From the NCBI GenBank assembly GCA_009829735.1, contig CM020619.1, positions 31,207,751 to 31,271,750 of the forward strand: a stretch of 64,000 nucleotides of DNA, written 5' to 3'. Both the position numbers and the translations under genes were made by a program. The notes under the pieces are model-generated. The model had not been told where the DNA came from. It saw only the letters and a list, made by a program, of their open reading frames with translations, and did not search any database. Positions 21,510 through 32,271 of this stretch are shown piece by piece (position 1 is the stretch's first letter; each line of letters starts with the position of its first letter). Origin of the DNA: Pyropia yezoensis. Taxonomy: Eukaryota; Rhodophyta; Bangiophyceae; Bangiales; Bangiaceae.

Positions 21510-23497
21510 ATGTCCTATTCCCAGGTGCTTGGAGAGGAGGAAGACCTCCTGATCGGGGAGGAGATGGAGGACGACGCGCCTGTCGGTCCCGACGCCGCGC
21601 GTTACGGGGTGAGCTCGTCTGACGACGACGGGCCTGCGGTGTCCGTCCGTCTGTCGGCCGGAGGACTGTCGTCCGTGTGCAGCGGCACGACGGTGCCGTC
21701 GGCCGGAGGTCAACCCGGCGGTCAACCGCGCGTGGCGGCTTCTACCCCCTCTCTGCCGGCTGCCCGGATGGAGCCTGGTGCCGGTGCCGGCTCACCGCAG
21801 CTACCTCAAGATGGTCCGCCCTGCGGCGGAGGTGGCGACCCGCAGCCGACTCCGGCTGGTCAAGGTGGTCCGGGTGTCCGGGCGGTGACTCCTCGAGGCG
21901 GTCCCGACGTTGACGCGGGTGGTGGTGGCGGTGCGACACCCGGTGCGGCGGGTCAAGACGGTGCGGGTGTCCGCACGGCCGGGGCTCCGGCTCCGGAGGC
22001 TGTCCAAGTGCCTTCCACTTCCGAGGCGGGGGCTACGCCGACGGGTGGTGCCGGCGCCGGTACCGTACCTGCGGTGCCGCGGGTGTCGAGCGGTCAAGAC
22101 GCTCCTTCTCCCATGGCGGTTGACACCGGGAGTTACTCCGGGCGGGCGCCCGCCCTTCTTCTTCCTCCTCGGCCTCGTCCATCTTCGACGTCGGCCCCTC
22201 TGCCGGTGGTGCGTCCCCCGGCGCCCCCGATTCTTCCTGGTCCTGCCCGGGTTGCCCCGTTGGGTGGCGGCGTCGCCGTGGCGGCGGGTCAACCCGCCAT
22301 GTCGATGTCCGACCTGGTGGCTCGGGTTCGAGGCCTAACTGTGCAGGAGTCCATGGACTCCGCTGGGCGGATGCGTTCCGCACCGATATAACGTGTGCGT
22401 TGCAGACCGGCAACGGTCGTGCGCCGGTATACACTCCCGTGCGCCCGCCTCTGTGGCAGGAGGGGTGGGAACCCGCCCCTGCTTTCCGGTTTGACACCGG
22501 CTCCTGTCTCCGCTACTTCAAGAGTGTGTTGGCCTCCCGTCCGGTCCACCCGTTGCAGGGTACCTTCACCCTTGAGGTTACCCTCGGGCAGGCTTCATCC
22601 TTCTTGCTGTCCGTCTGCCGGCAGGGTCGTCTGTTTCATCTTCCGACGGGTGTCCGTCGGCACATCGCGCAGTTGGGCGTGGATCTGATAGCCGCCAAGA
22701 CCGGGTTGGCCCGGGAGTTCGAAGCCCTGCTGGCTGTTCACGATGCCGTGAACTGGGCTGGGGTGTTGGCCCTTCCCCCGTACCGGGACCCGCAGGCTGG
22801 GGCTGCCCCCTTGCCTCGTCACTCGTTGCGTGTCCGGCGTACTCAGCCGGGTGAGCCCAGTTGCCATGGGTGGGCATCCACCGAGGCTGTTGCTGACCTG
22901 GGTATTCCCATGGTCATCCATGACCCTCTTCAGGTCCTTGCTCCGTGGTTCGGTAACCCGATGCCGGCGGCGGTTGGCCGTCGTCCCCGAGAGTGGGGTT
23001 CTGTGGGTGGGGAGCGTGAGGTGTCCCGTCGTCGGGCGGAGTACCGCCGTGGTTACGGTGGGGCCCCTTCGGTAGGGTCCTACCGGGCCTCGTATCAGGT
23101 GCCACCGGCTCCGGTGGTAGCCGTGTCGGCTCCTGTGGCTCCTCTGGCTGCGCCAGTGTCACCTCCCGCCCCTGTCCTACATGACGGGGGTCCCCGTCTC
23201 TGGTATGAGGGCGTTGACGCCCTTGTTACCCGCGCAATGCGTGGGGGTCTCTCTGTTAGCTGGGGGGATATCCCCCCAGGTGCTGCTCTGGTTGGGTCAG
23301 CGCGTTGCTTCGGTGGCGTGCTGGACCGCCTCCAGAAAGCTCCGGAGGACGTGGAGGCTGGCCGCAGCACCCTCGTCCAGCTATGCACCGAGGTAACTCG
23401 GGTGGTCGACCGTCGTGACGTTGCCGACCGGTGGAGCACGGAGGTCTACGCGCTTACGCGTGAGTGGCCTCCCTCGGGCAGTGGGTCTACCCACTGA
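21510..23497 (+). pseudogene. Family A ORF3, copy A2, internal deletion
   Basis: ATG at 21510 (MSYSQVLGEEEDLL). Open to 22391, where it shifts frame. Compared with A1, about 460 bases are missing between two copies of GGCGGATGCG (A1 positions 8353-8362 and 8813-8822), joining GRMR to the segment that normally starts AFRTDITC. The rest is open from 22400 to the stop at 23495-23497. The N-terminal low-complexity part differs a lot from A1 and A4, while RAPALLLPPRPR, the HLPTGVRRHI block and the C-terminal block (GDIPPGAALVGSARCFGGVL) are kept. Unknown function. Confidence 0.72.
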
Positions 23498-23808
23498 GGA
23501 GTGCTATTGTTTGTGCGGGAGAGGGCCCCGGCAACCCTTATGGTAGCCGGGTAGTAGTGAGTATAAACTCATCCCCTTTGGGGGCATTGCTTGCCTCTGT
23601 TTGCTGCCCTGGGGAGTACCCCTTCTGGCTCAGTGGTGCCTTGCCTCCCGTCCAACTTCTTCCGGTAGGTTCGTGCTTGGGGAGGTCATCCTCCCTCACT
23701 TGGTGTCTTGGCTTGGGGAGGTCATCCTCCCGTGTAAGCTCCCTAGTTACTTCGATATTATCGGAGTTAGCCTTTACCTTTAAGTTAACTTATTAAGGTT
23801 CAGGTTTT

Positions 23809-23928
23809 ACTTAGTTACCTAAGCTTAGCTCTACTTAGTTACCTAAGCTTGGTTCGACTTAGAAGCCTAAGTCTGATTTGACTTAGAAACCTAAGTCTGA
23901 CTTGACTTAGAAACCTAAGTCTGCCGTA
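23809..23928. repeat. Five tandem 24-bp hairpin units between ORF3 and pol of A2
   Basis: Units start at 23809, 23833, 23857, 23881 and 23905. Each is a near palindrome, for example ACTTAGAAACCTAAGT. The array sits in the 500-base gap where ORF3 (plus) and pol (minus) converge. A4 has four units (60186-60281) and A1 two decayed ones, so copy number varies. Possible roles are transcript ending for both strands or a structural RNA element. Confidence 0.85.
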
Positions 23929-23999
23929 ACCATGTCACACCCTACTTAGTAGGTATGAGCCTCACCCCCCAACAGCCGAAGTCGGTGTCGGTTGGGTTG

Positions 24000-26900
24000 T
24001 TACAGTAGGCGTCGTCGCCTCATGTACGGCATGAGGAGTTGGCGGGGTATATTTGCCGCCTGTTCCCAGGTGGGTGAGTCGTATCCGACCCACATAACCT
24101 TGACGTACCAGGGTCCTGGTAGGTCCGGGTCGGTGTGTCCGACCACGCTCTCTACTTGGTATGGAATCCCATCCGGTCCCACCGGGTCATCTGACCGGTG
24201 GGTTGTAAGAGCTTCATGTAGCAACCCAGCCGGTACCGGCTGAGGCTGTTCCGGCATCGGAGCAGGTGTGACATCATTCATGCTGATGCGTTGAATCTCC
24301 GTATCGGAGTGTAAGATAACAGAGTGGTCATCTCTGTGGAGGATCTGATACGGTCCCTTGACCGGTTGCATGAGCTTATTGCCCCGGAACTTCTGGTGTC
24401 TGATGTAGACCCAGTCACCTGTTACCAGGGTTGCGTTGCGCACCCGTAGTCGGGCGTCGAAGTTCTTCTTATATCGAAGTTGTGTTCTGTCAAGGGCACC
24501 CTTGAGCTTAGGAATCATCCACGATAGCTTGGCCAACCAAGCTAGGTGGATGCGTTCGGCGGGTCGGCCCTTCGGTGTATCATACCGCGTGCACCTGCCG
24601 GGTGGCAGCGTCAAGTTACCGACGCCTAGTGGCATGACCCATTCCAGTGGGGCGATGTTTGTGCTCCGATGTGGCCTGGCATTGTATGCCAGGGTGAGTA
24701 CGGACAGAAGCCTGTCCCAAGTGTTCGTGTGCTCGGCCACGTAGCACTGTAGCATCTTTACGATGGTGCGGTTGAACCGCTCCACCTGCCCGTTGGACTG
24801 CGGGTGGTAGTCGGATGCCCGACGTGGTTCGATACCGAACATGCCCAGGACCTTAGTGCAGAATGCCGACGTAAGGTTTGCTCCGTTATCGGAGAGGAGT
24901 TGCTTCATGACTCCGTATGCACTGATCCAGTGGTCAACCACTGCGTTCATAATCGTGTATGCCGTATCATTCGGGATGGCTGCTGCTCGTGACAGCTTGG
25001 TGAAGCGGTCAGACATGACCAGGATGTACCTGTTCGTTTCTTCCGTTATCGGAAGTGGCCCGAGTATGTCGATAGCGACTTGCTCGTTGGGCCCATCAGG
25101 TGGGAATAGCTTCATGGCAGACGCCCGCCTATGTAGACTCATGCGATTACGTGCACAGGGGTGGCATCCCCTTACGTGGTCGACCACGTCGACGGCCATT
25201 GCTGGCCAGTAGAAGGACCTTCGCATTGCTGCGAACATACGTGAACCCCCCGGGTGTCCGGCTGTAGGGTTCTCATGTTCTCGTTTCATGACGGCTTGCC
25301 GTAAGGACACGGGAACCACGACTTGATGTCGTCCATCGGCGGGTGCCCGCCGGTATATGAGTCCGTCTTCGTTCTCGGAGAAGATGCCGGCCGTACCGGC
25401 CAGGAGGTTAGCACGATGACGCCTACAGTCATCGTCGTTGGCCTGTGCCTCGCGGAAGTCCGCGAGGGTCAATGGGCACGCCAGGTGTGCCATGGTATGG
25501 TCAGCCATACCCTGGGTAGCATTACCCACCATGCACACCGGTACTACCGGGATGTCCTCGTCCACCGGGCGGGTATCCCCGCTCGGGGTGTCGAGTCGAG
25601 ACAATGCGTCTCCGAGGTGGTGGGTTGACCCAGCCTTATACACCGTGCGGTAGTCGTGCTCGGCCATCTTCAGCCTCCATCGGGCTAGCCTCCCATGGCT
25701 ATCGGAATCCTTGTCACCAAGGTTGAGGAGCCATCGTAGGGGTTCGTGGTCGGACCTCACGATGAACCTGGAGCCCTCCAGGTATGGACGGAGCAGTTGC
25801 ACTGCCCATATAACTCCGAGGCATTCACGCTCGGTGGCACTATAGTTCCGCTCAGCCGGGTTGAGTGTCCGGCTGAAGTACCCTACCGGACGTAGGTCCG
25901 GGATAACGTTATCGGAACCGATCAACGTCTCTCCCTGTAACAGGGTGCATCCCACTTGTGTATCACACGCATCGACATCGATGACGAAGGTACCCCGTCT
26001 ATGCGGTAACGCAAGGACGGGTGGGGCTAGTAGGGCTCGCTTCAGCGACTCGAATGCCTCCTCTTCGCTAGGCGAAGGGGGTTGGAGTACCTTGGGTAAG
26101 GTACTGCTCGTAAGAACCGTTAACGGTTTAGCTATCCGAGCGAAGTCCTTGACGAACCGTCGGTATACATTGCACATTCCCAGGAAGCTCTTGAGCTGCG
26201 TCTGGGTGTTATGGAACCGGGCATCCCGGAGTGCCCGGGTATTGGCTTCGAGTACCCCTAGTTTACCAGGGGTTATCTGGTGGCCCAGATACTCGACCGT
26301 CTGTTGGAAGAAGGCGCACTTCTTCAGACGCAGGGTTACCCCGGCGTTCCTCAAGAGGGTGAGTACCTCGTCAACATGTTGTACATGGTCATCCATGTTA
26401 CGCGAGAAGACGATGACGTCATCGAGGTACACTAGGCAGTTACGCCACTTCACCCCCGACAGTATAATGTCGATAGCCCGCTGGAAGGTAGCGGGGGCGT
26501 TGGACAACCCGAAGGGCATCCTTAGGAACTCGTACACGCCACTGTGACAGACGAACGCTGTCTTGGGGATATCCTCGTCCGCCACCGGGATCTGCCAGTA
26601 TCCGGCGTTGCAGTCGATGGTGGTAAACACCGTAGCTTCCCCCAGGGAGTCGATGCATTCATCCATCCTTGGTAAAGGGTATGAGTCCTTCTTGGTAACC
26701 AAGTTGAGGCGTCGATAATCGATGCAAAACCGAGGGGTTTGATCCTTCTTCGGCACAATAACGACTGGGGCACCCCATTCCGACATCGAAGGTCGGATCA
26801 CCTTAGCTTCACTCATCCTCTTCACTTCTCCATCAACGATCTCTCGTTGCATAGGTCCCGCTCGGTGCGGTTGTGAGCGGGCGGGTCGTGCGCCTGGTAC

Positions 26901-28091
26901 CAGGTCTATACGATGTTGGGTTGCCCCAATGGTCCCCAAGGCCCCGCCTGTCCACATAACGTCATGCTTTCTTAGCATCCGTCGTACCCCTTCGGCTACC
27001 GAAGGGGGAAGGTGGTCGAGGTCAGCCTCGGCCAGTGCCTTCAAGGCCTCTTGGTCCTTTGGCGGCAGGTCCGCCGGAGCCGCCGATGGGTTAGGCTTCC
27101 CGTCATCGGGTTGCTGTCGCTCGGTGGTCTCGGCGACCGCCAGTACTTCAAGTGGTTCCACTTGACCTTCCTTATCAGGGGTAAGGATTTCTCCTTCGTA
27201 GAGTTCGGCAATCCCGAGGATAGTTCCCTTCGGGAGGGTGACTGCCTTACGGCGATAGTTCGCCATCACTAAGAGGGACGACCCTCCTGCTGGGAGGTCT
27301 ATGAGACCGTTGGCCATGGTCAACCCATGGCGCTTGTACGTCCGTAGGTTGGACTGGACTCTGCAGATGCCTGCGAGGTCGCAGTTAACCGGGAGGACTG
27401 TCTCTGACAACGGCTCAAAGCGAGTTCGCTTGGCCAATCGAAGTGTCTTCGGCTCGACGCTTGCGTACACCTCAGCCACGTTAACGTGGCTTCCTTGTAG
27501 CGTCAGATCCCTGACGATGGCCGTGTGTCCTCGCTTCGTCCCGTCGGCTTCTTGAAGCTCGACGGTCCTCCAGCCTGGCCGGATTGCATCAACGTGAACG
27601 TTGATGAAGGTGCACCCCAGTATGCAGGGCACCGATAGTGTTTCACATACCAGGAAGTCAACTTCCGTGGTGAGATCCCCGATGGTAACCTGCAGCGACA
27701 TCGCTGCGGTCGTACGAATGAGTCGACCATTCGCGTCCTTGATGGTGGGTCCCCGAGTCACTCTGACTCGTGGAAGCCACTTGCCCGGGAGGGTATCCTT
27801 CCGGATAAGGTTGGGTCCAGCCCCTGTATCCAGTACAGGGTAGTACGATCGTGTCGACTGGGGGTCAACCCCCAGTGTGGCTGATACCTTGAAGTTCTCC
27901 AAGGTGAACAGTACGTGGCCTACACCGATATCCGGGGTAGCTAGGGCATCCTGGACAGGGCCCTTGGCTGTTTCAACGTGAAGGGGCTTCCCGTCCTCAC
28001 CTCCCAACCTTGGTGGTTGGTCATCAATCCCCTGACGCCGTGTCGTCGGGGCCGGAAGGTGTACCCGGGGGTTGATGCGGCGTCGGCTCAA
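24000..28091 (-). CDS. pol: pol of A2 (protease, RT, RNase H, integrase, chromodomain), intact
   Basis: An uninterrupted frame of 1363 codons; the fused product probably begins upstream through a -1 shift from gag. Aspartic protease motif DTGAG is at residue 88. RT has FCIDYRRLN and YLDD (555-558); RNase H begins about 700 (FVIDVDACD). The integrase has an HHCC finger (...HENPTAGHPGG... CHPCARN) and a D-D35-E core (AIDILG, LSDNGAN, GQVERFN), with 35 residues between the second Asp and Glu. The C-terminal ~50 residues are a chromodomain (VVGH...WYVKVMWVGYDSPTWEQAANI). This makes the element a chromovirus. The enzymes process the polyprotein, copy RNA to DNA and integrate it, with the chromodomain likely guiding site choice. 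The coding DNA is packed with short palindromes. Confidence 0.95.
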   Translation of the reverse strand: MSRRRINPRVHLPAPTTRRQGIDDQPPRLGGEDGKPLHVETAKGPVQDALATPDIGVGHVLFTLENFKVSATLGVDPQSTRSYYPVLDTGAGPNLIRKDTLPGKWLPRVRVTRGPTIKDANGRLIRTTAAMSLQVTIGDLTTEVDFLVCETLSVPCILGCTFINVHVDAIRPGWRTVELQEADGTKRGHTAIVRDLTLQGSHVNVAEVYASVEPKTLRLAKRTRFEPLSETVLPVNCDLAGICRVQSNLRTYKRHGLTMANGLIDLPAGGSSLLVMANYRRKAVTLPKGTILGIAELYEGEILTPDKEGQVEPLEVLAVAETTERQQPDDGKPNPSAAPADLPPKDQEALKALAEADLDHLPPSVAEGVRRMLRKHDVMWTGGALGTIGATQHRIDLVPGARPARSQPHRAGPMQREIVDGEVKRMSEAKVIRPSMSEWGAPVVIVPKKDQTPRFCIDYRRLNLVTKKDSYPLPRMDECIDSLGEATVFTTIDCNAGYWQIPVADEDIPKTAFVCHSGVYEFLRMPFGLSNAPATFQRAIDIILSGVKWRNCLVYLDDVIVFSRNMDDHVQHVDEVLTLLRNAGVTLRLKKCAFFQQTVEYLGHQITPGKLGVLEANTRALRDARFHNTQTQLKSFLGMCNVYRRFVKDFARIAKPLTVLTSSTLPKVLQPPSPSEEEAFESLKRALLAPPVLALPHRRGTFVIDVDACDTQVGCTLLQGETLIGSDNVIPDLRPVGYFSRTLNPAERNYSATERECLGVIWAVQLLRPYLEGSRFIVRSDHEPLRWLLNLGDKDSDSHGRLARWRLKMAEHDYRTVYKAGSTHHLGDALSRLDTPSGDTRPVDEDIPVVPVCMVGNATQGMADHTMAHLACPLTLADFREAQANDDDCRRHRANLLAGTAGIFSENEDGLIYRRAPADGRHQVVVPVSLRQAVMKREHENPTAGHPGGSRMFAAMRRSFYWPAMAVDVVDHVRGCHPCARNRMSLHRRASAMKLFPPDGPNEQVAIDILGPLPITEETNRYILVMSDRFTKLSRAAAIPNDTAYTIMNAVVDHWISAYGVMKQLLSDNGANLTSAFCTKVLGMFGIEPRRASDYHPQSNGQVERFNRTIVKMLQCYVAEHTNTWDRLLSVLTLAYNARPHRSTNIAPLEWVMPLGVGNLTLPPGRCTRYDTPKGRPAERIHLAWLAKLSWMIPKLKGALDRTQLRYKKNFDARLRVRNATLVTGDWVYIRHQKFRGNKLMQPVKGPYQILHRDDHSVILHSDTEIQRISMNDVTPAPMPEQPQPVPAGLLHEALTTHRSDDPVGPDGIPYQVESVVGHTDPDLPGPWYVKVMWVGYDSPTWEQAANIPRQLLMPYMRRRRLL

Positions 28092-28174
28092 CCGCGCTCT
28101 CCGTGGGGCTTTCCCCGCGGTACTCCGGGGTGGCTTGCTAGGGTTACCCCAGCGCCCCCCGGTGGTCCTTCCTC

Positions 28175-30357
28175 TTACTCGTTTCCCGCCCTTGGTAGGG
28201 TGCTGTCCGTCGGGACATCCGGCTGAGGGGGTGCCTCCTCGATGGCCAGTACTCCACCTGGAGCTGGCTGCCTACCCGGTGCGGGTCCGGGTGCTCTGGC
28301 GGGATACCCCCGGTGGATGCCTTGCGTTGCGCCGCTGCCCGACGAGACTCCTCGGGGATGAGTGGGCAGGAAGACACCCAGTGCTGGGGATCCCCACACA
28401 GCATACATCCGGACGTGCCGGTCCCCCCTTGAGTTCGCATCGGGGTAGCCCCGTAGCTGCGGTTGCCTCCCTCGGGCGCCCGAGCGCCTGCTCCCTGGTA
28501 GGCCTTGGGTCCTTGGGTCAACCGGAACATGGACTCCCCCAACCGGTTGGGTCGGCTCGCAATCTGCGGAGGTGCCTCCGTACGCACTGCCCATGTCAGC
28601 AGGGGTTGGTGGGGGCTACCCGTAACCGGGGCATACCCCGTAGTCCGCACATACGGGACGCGACGTCCCGTGCCCTCGCTGACCTGGAACTGGGTTCCAG
28701 CCGGGGCGATGTACGCTACCGTACCGTGCTCATCAATCACCGGCGTCGCCGGTAGCAACAGGTGGCCCTGTTGGTCGACTAGAGGTTCATCCTCACCGGT
28801 AGGGGGATGTTCGGTCGCCACCAGTACTGGTGCGGCCTTACGTTCCACCTTCTCTTGCCTCGGTACCGGGGTAAGACTGGGCTTGCCTCCCTCACCCTTG
28901 GGCTTCGGGGCCAAGGCACATTCCGGGTGTAGAACCCGGTAGGCGTCCCCTAGGGACTTGCACATATGCATCAGTCGACTGAAGTTCGTCCGTGCCGTGT
29001 TGGCGCCCCGTGCGGATATCCGCACGTAGTTGGGTACTCCTGCGAACAGGATGGCCCGTAGCTCCCCTTCTCCGAGGAGCTTCCCCAGCTCGTAGTCGAG
29101 CTCTTGGATCCGGCGTCCAAACATCTCCTCATCCTCCCAGGACTGGGCGGTGGCAGTGCGAAGGGCCCGATAGTGGTCCTCGCACTTGTCCTCACTGAGG
29201 TAGCTGCTCAGCAGCTCCTTCAATATCCCACAGTAATCCATGGGGGTGGCCGCGACCCTCATTCCCGGCATCGGGGATGCCTGGGCGAAGAATGCCTCGC
29301 ACCCGTTCATCAACAAAGAACGGGAGGATCTCCAGGGCCAGCCCCTCGTTAACGAGCGCCTTGTCTGCGGCTGCCTTGAAGCTAGTCAGAAGCCGATGAC
29401 TGCCAACGGGCGTCCGTTCGGCCCCCCGAACATAGGGACTCCCTTCATAAGGGTCTGCATAGAGCGGATCGCCCGATGCGACGTATTACGCATCGATTCC
29501 GATACGGTGGTAGAGCGGTCCTCCAAACGATAACGTTTCGGAGTAGGAACCGACCGGAAGACCTCGTTGACGATCTCCGTGTCAGCGTCCTGGATATCCA
29601 GTCGCTTAGCCAGTTGATGAGCGAACTCATCGGACTCCATCCGCTTCAGTAGGCTCGCAGTTACCTGCGCGGTCATAGCTTCCACCACTGAAGATGGTAC
29701 TTCAGGCGTCGGCACCTCGGGAACCCGAGTTGCCTGGCCTCCTTCGTCGTGGGGGTACTGCGAGAGGGTACCTCCTCCCCCAATAACCGACTCTCCCCCG
29801 GCGTACGTATCCGCCGGGTCGTGTCCGCGGAGTCCGCTTCGGGTGCTCCGAGCGTATCGCTCCGTGTGACTCCGTTCCAACTCTGCCGACGAGTCGGACC
29901 CATACCCCATTGTGTCCGGGGGTTGTCCAGGAGTAGCAACACCGGGGTTGACCCTGGTGGACTCCGAAAGTAGTCCGGCCGGTTCGAACCGTACCGGTGT
30001 GGGAGGAACACGACGGGGTCCCGTCGTGTGCCGTGTTGACATCAACACTGCCATTGCGTCCTCCGTCCGATCTTGACGGGCGTCGAGCCCGGAAAACCGG
30101 GCCTCGATGCGGGCCAATGATGCCATCAGGGAATCCCCTGGTGAAGGAGGCGGCGGAGTGAGGTCGGTCGACGACAGTTGAGGCGGGCCCCCGCCTCCTG
30201 CCGTCCGAGCCGTGCCAAACGTCGATCCGGCACCGGAAAGCATTGGCGTCTCAATGTTGTCGATCGGGTTCCCGATCCCGGTTCCCGTAGTCACCTCCGG
30301 AGTCGGCGTCGACGCCGATCCGTCATCTTGAACGTTCCCCGTCTCTTGGGTAGACAT
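28175..30357 (-). pseudogene. gag: gag of A2, with single-base indels
   Basis: ATG at 30357 (MSTQETGNVQ...), ending ...TLPRAGNE at 28175. Relative to A3, one A is missing near 29388 and one G is extra near 29285, so the frame is lost and regained. A C-run near 28310 is one base short. These are homopolymer differences and could be sequencing errors. Content as in A1: Pro/Thr-rich start, helical capsid-like middle, CCHC knuckle CMLCGDPQHWVSSC near the end. Undamaged length about 727 residues. Confidence 0.88.
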
Positions 30358-30583
30358 AGTCACAATCAGTCAACCGACGTAACGATCACCACGAATAAGA
30401 GAGCGAGGGGGTAGTTGGGGGAGAGTAACAGTAGATCACAGTCAGAGGTAAAAACTCAACACAATCGATCAGGTCGCAACACCACGAGTACAAGAAAAGG
30501 ACCGGATCCCTATCCGTGTGCCAGGGCCGAAGACGGCGTTCACCACAAGGGTGACGGAAACCCGTCCCCTGCTGCTCCTCCAA

Positions 30584-30943
30584 TGTAGCACAATAGGAAT
30601 CAGTCGCACGTCCACTCTCAGGGAACACTCACCAAGGGGGATCGGCACCAACGTCACCGGGAGGCCAAGGTTGCTGTCCTTGGAGCGCAAGCCACGGGAC
30701 CAAGATGGGAGCCCAAATGGGAGGGGTTTGTTGTTCTACCTTGGCCGGCGGTGGATTCGCCGCCGGCCCCCTCGTTATAAACCCTCGGAGACACTACTAC
30801 TACCCTCCACCCAAGATGCAAGTCCCTCTGGTCATACGTAACTTATAGATAACCGTGACCAGCTCGACTCTCAAATTGAAAGTTAAGGATTAGAAGTAGC
30901 CCCCTGATATTAGGGTCGCAATACGGACAACCATATTGCTAGA
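30584..30943 (-). repeat. 5' LTR of A2
   Basis: 360 bp; the terminal CTACA reads CTAGA here. Several single-base deletions against the other LTR. Followed by target duplication ACGGC at 30944-30948. The PBS lies on its left side (TGGAGGAGCAGCAGGGG on the minus strand, 30566-30582). Confidence 0.93.
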
Positions 30944-32035
30944 ACGGCGGCAAACTACGGTCATGTTGCTGTTCCCGGCTAAGGAGCCCTTCGCCGCGTT
31001 GGCAATGGACATCCTTGGGCCCCTGCCAGTGACCGAGGAGGGCAACCAGTACCTCCTGGTCATCTGCAATCGCTTCACGAAACTTACGCGAGCGATCCCA
31101 CTGGCAGAGATCACGGCCATGTCGGTCGTGTCCGCCTTCCTAGATCACTAGGTTGCCGCGTATCGCATCCCAGATAGTACGCTATCAGACAACGGACCGC
31201 AATTTGCGTCCGGTCTGTTTCAGGGAGTGCTGGACATGTTGGGTCCGGGCAGACTATGCCAAACCCTACCACCACAAACTAATGGGCAGGTGAAGCGCTT
31301 CAACAAAAATATTGTTAGGCAACTGCGCCACCATGCGAGTGAGCACGGGAACAAGTGGTACCAATACATTTTTATCTTGCCTACGGCCTACCACTCGCAG
31401 GTTCAGTCTCATACGGGGGAAGCACCCCTTCTTTTGTGAATCCACGCCGCTCGCGGTCTATTGCTGTACGGCGGTCACTCCCAACTGGGGAGGCCGGTGG
31501 CAGGACACCTACTCCTACTGAGAGCAAGACGGAGTTTGCTTCAAGGCTCGAGAGGCTCATCCATAAAGTCAGGGCTGAGGTGGAGAGGGCGCAGAAGCGC
31601 TACAAGCGTGCTTTCAACAAGAAATTGCGTAACGCCAAGCACGTCCCCAAGCCGGGTGACTGGGTGCTGCCACATTCGCATACCCTGACTGGGGGTAAGC
31701 TGGTGTTTCAGACGAAGGGACGATACCATGTCCTTCGTACTGATGGGCGGCGGTTCACCATCGAAAGTGACGATGGGATCCGTACCGTAAACGGACAGGA
31801 CGTTGTGAAAGTTGCATCACCCCCTGCAGGCGACCCGGCTTGAGTGCGTGCACTGAAAGCGTGGCGTTTGCCTTTGCTGCCTGCGGCCAACCAGGGCCCG
31901 CAGGAGTACGTGTTCGACAAGTTCGTCGACCACGGCTGGGATGAGGATCCTGACCGCCTCATGTTGAGGGTGCGTTGTTTATGGATTTCGTGCCATGGAC
32001 GATACTTGAGAGTAGGTAGAGGTCCTCCCAGCTGA
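30944..32035 (+). pseudogene. pol: pol fragment of B1 (integrase to chromodomain), degenerate
   Basis: Starts at RRQTTVMLLFPAKEPF and carries AMDILGPLPVTEEGNQYLLVICNRFTKLTRAIPL, matching the B3 integrase. Frame breaks and stops follow (for example TAG at 31150 and a TGA at 31438). The integrase C-terminal region reappears at 31541-31843 (KTEFASRLERLIHKV...), then QEYVFDKFVDHGWDEDPD, the start of the chromodomain. Clearly an old dead copy. Confidence 0.85.
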
Positions 32036-32271
32036 GAGAGTCCGGGCGTACTGCGCCGGATCAATACCAACCCGGACTGTCCTCCCTCAACGTAAGGGAA
32101 GGTCAAGTGGCTGTGCCAAGAGTGTGCTTCAAGTCGAAGTTGTACGTAAAGTGGCTTTAACTGGAGCCTTAACCCTCTCGCTCTCACAACAAAGGCAGCT
32201 GCCTACGAGTCATGCATGCTAGACTCCTCACCCTGACAACCCCCAACCTCATGTAGAGGGAACGGCGAGAA

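Larger units (their letters stand above)
20563..30943 (-). mobile_element. Family A Ty3/gypsy chromovirus, copy A2 (complete)
   Basis: LTRs at 20563-20925 and 30584-30943, 5-bp duplication ACGGC, PPT beside the left LTR and PBS beside the right one. Gene order along its RNA is gag, pol (intact), tandem hairpin array, then ORF3 on the opposite strand. Pol is a single open frame of 1363 codons, so this is a young copy. ORF3 has an internal deletion and gag has single-base indels. Confidence 0.95.

Noticed and set aside
23809..23928. CRISPR array
   Set aside because: The 24-bp units are head-to-tail without unique spacers and lie in a eukaryotic retroelement.
27541..27606. Single large palindromes as mobile insertions
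   Set aside because: The inverted repeats occupy conserved coding positions in every copy and are too short and varied to be inserted elements.
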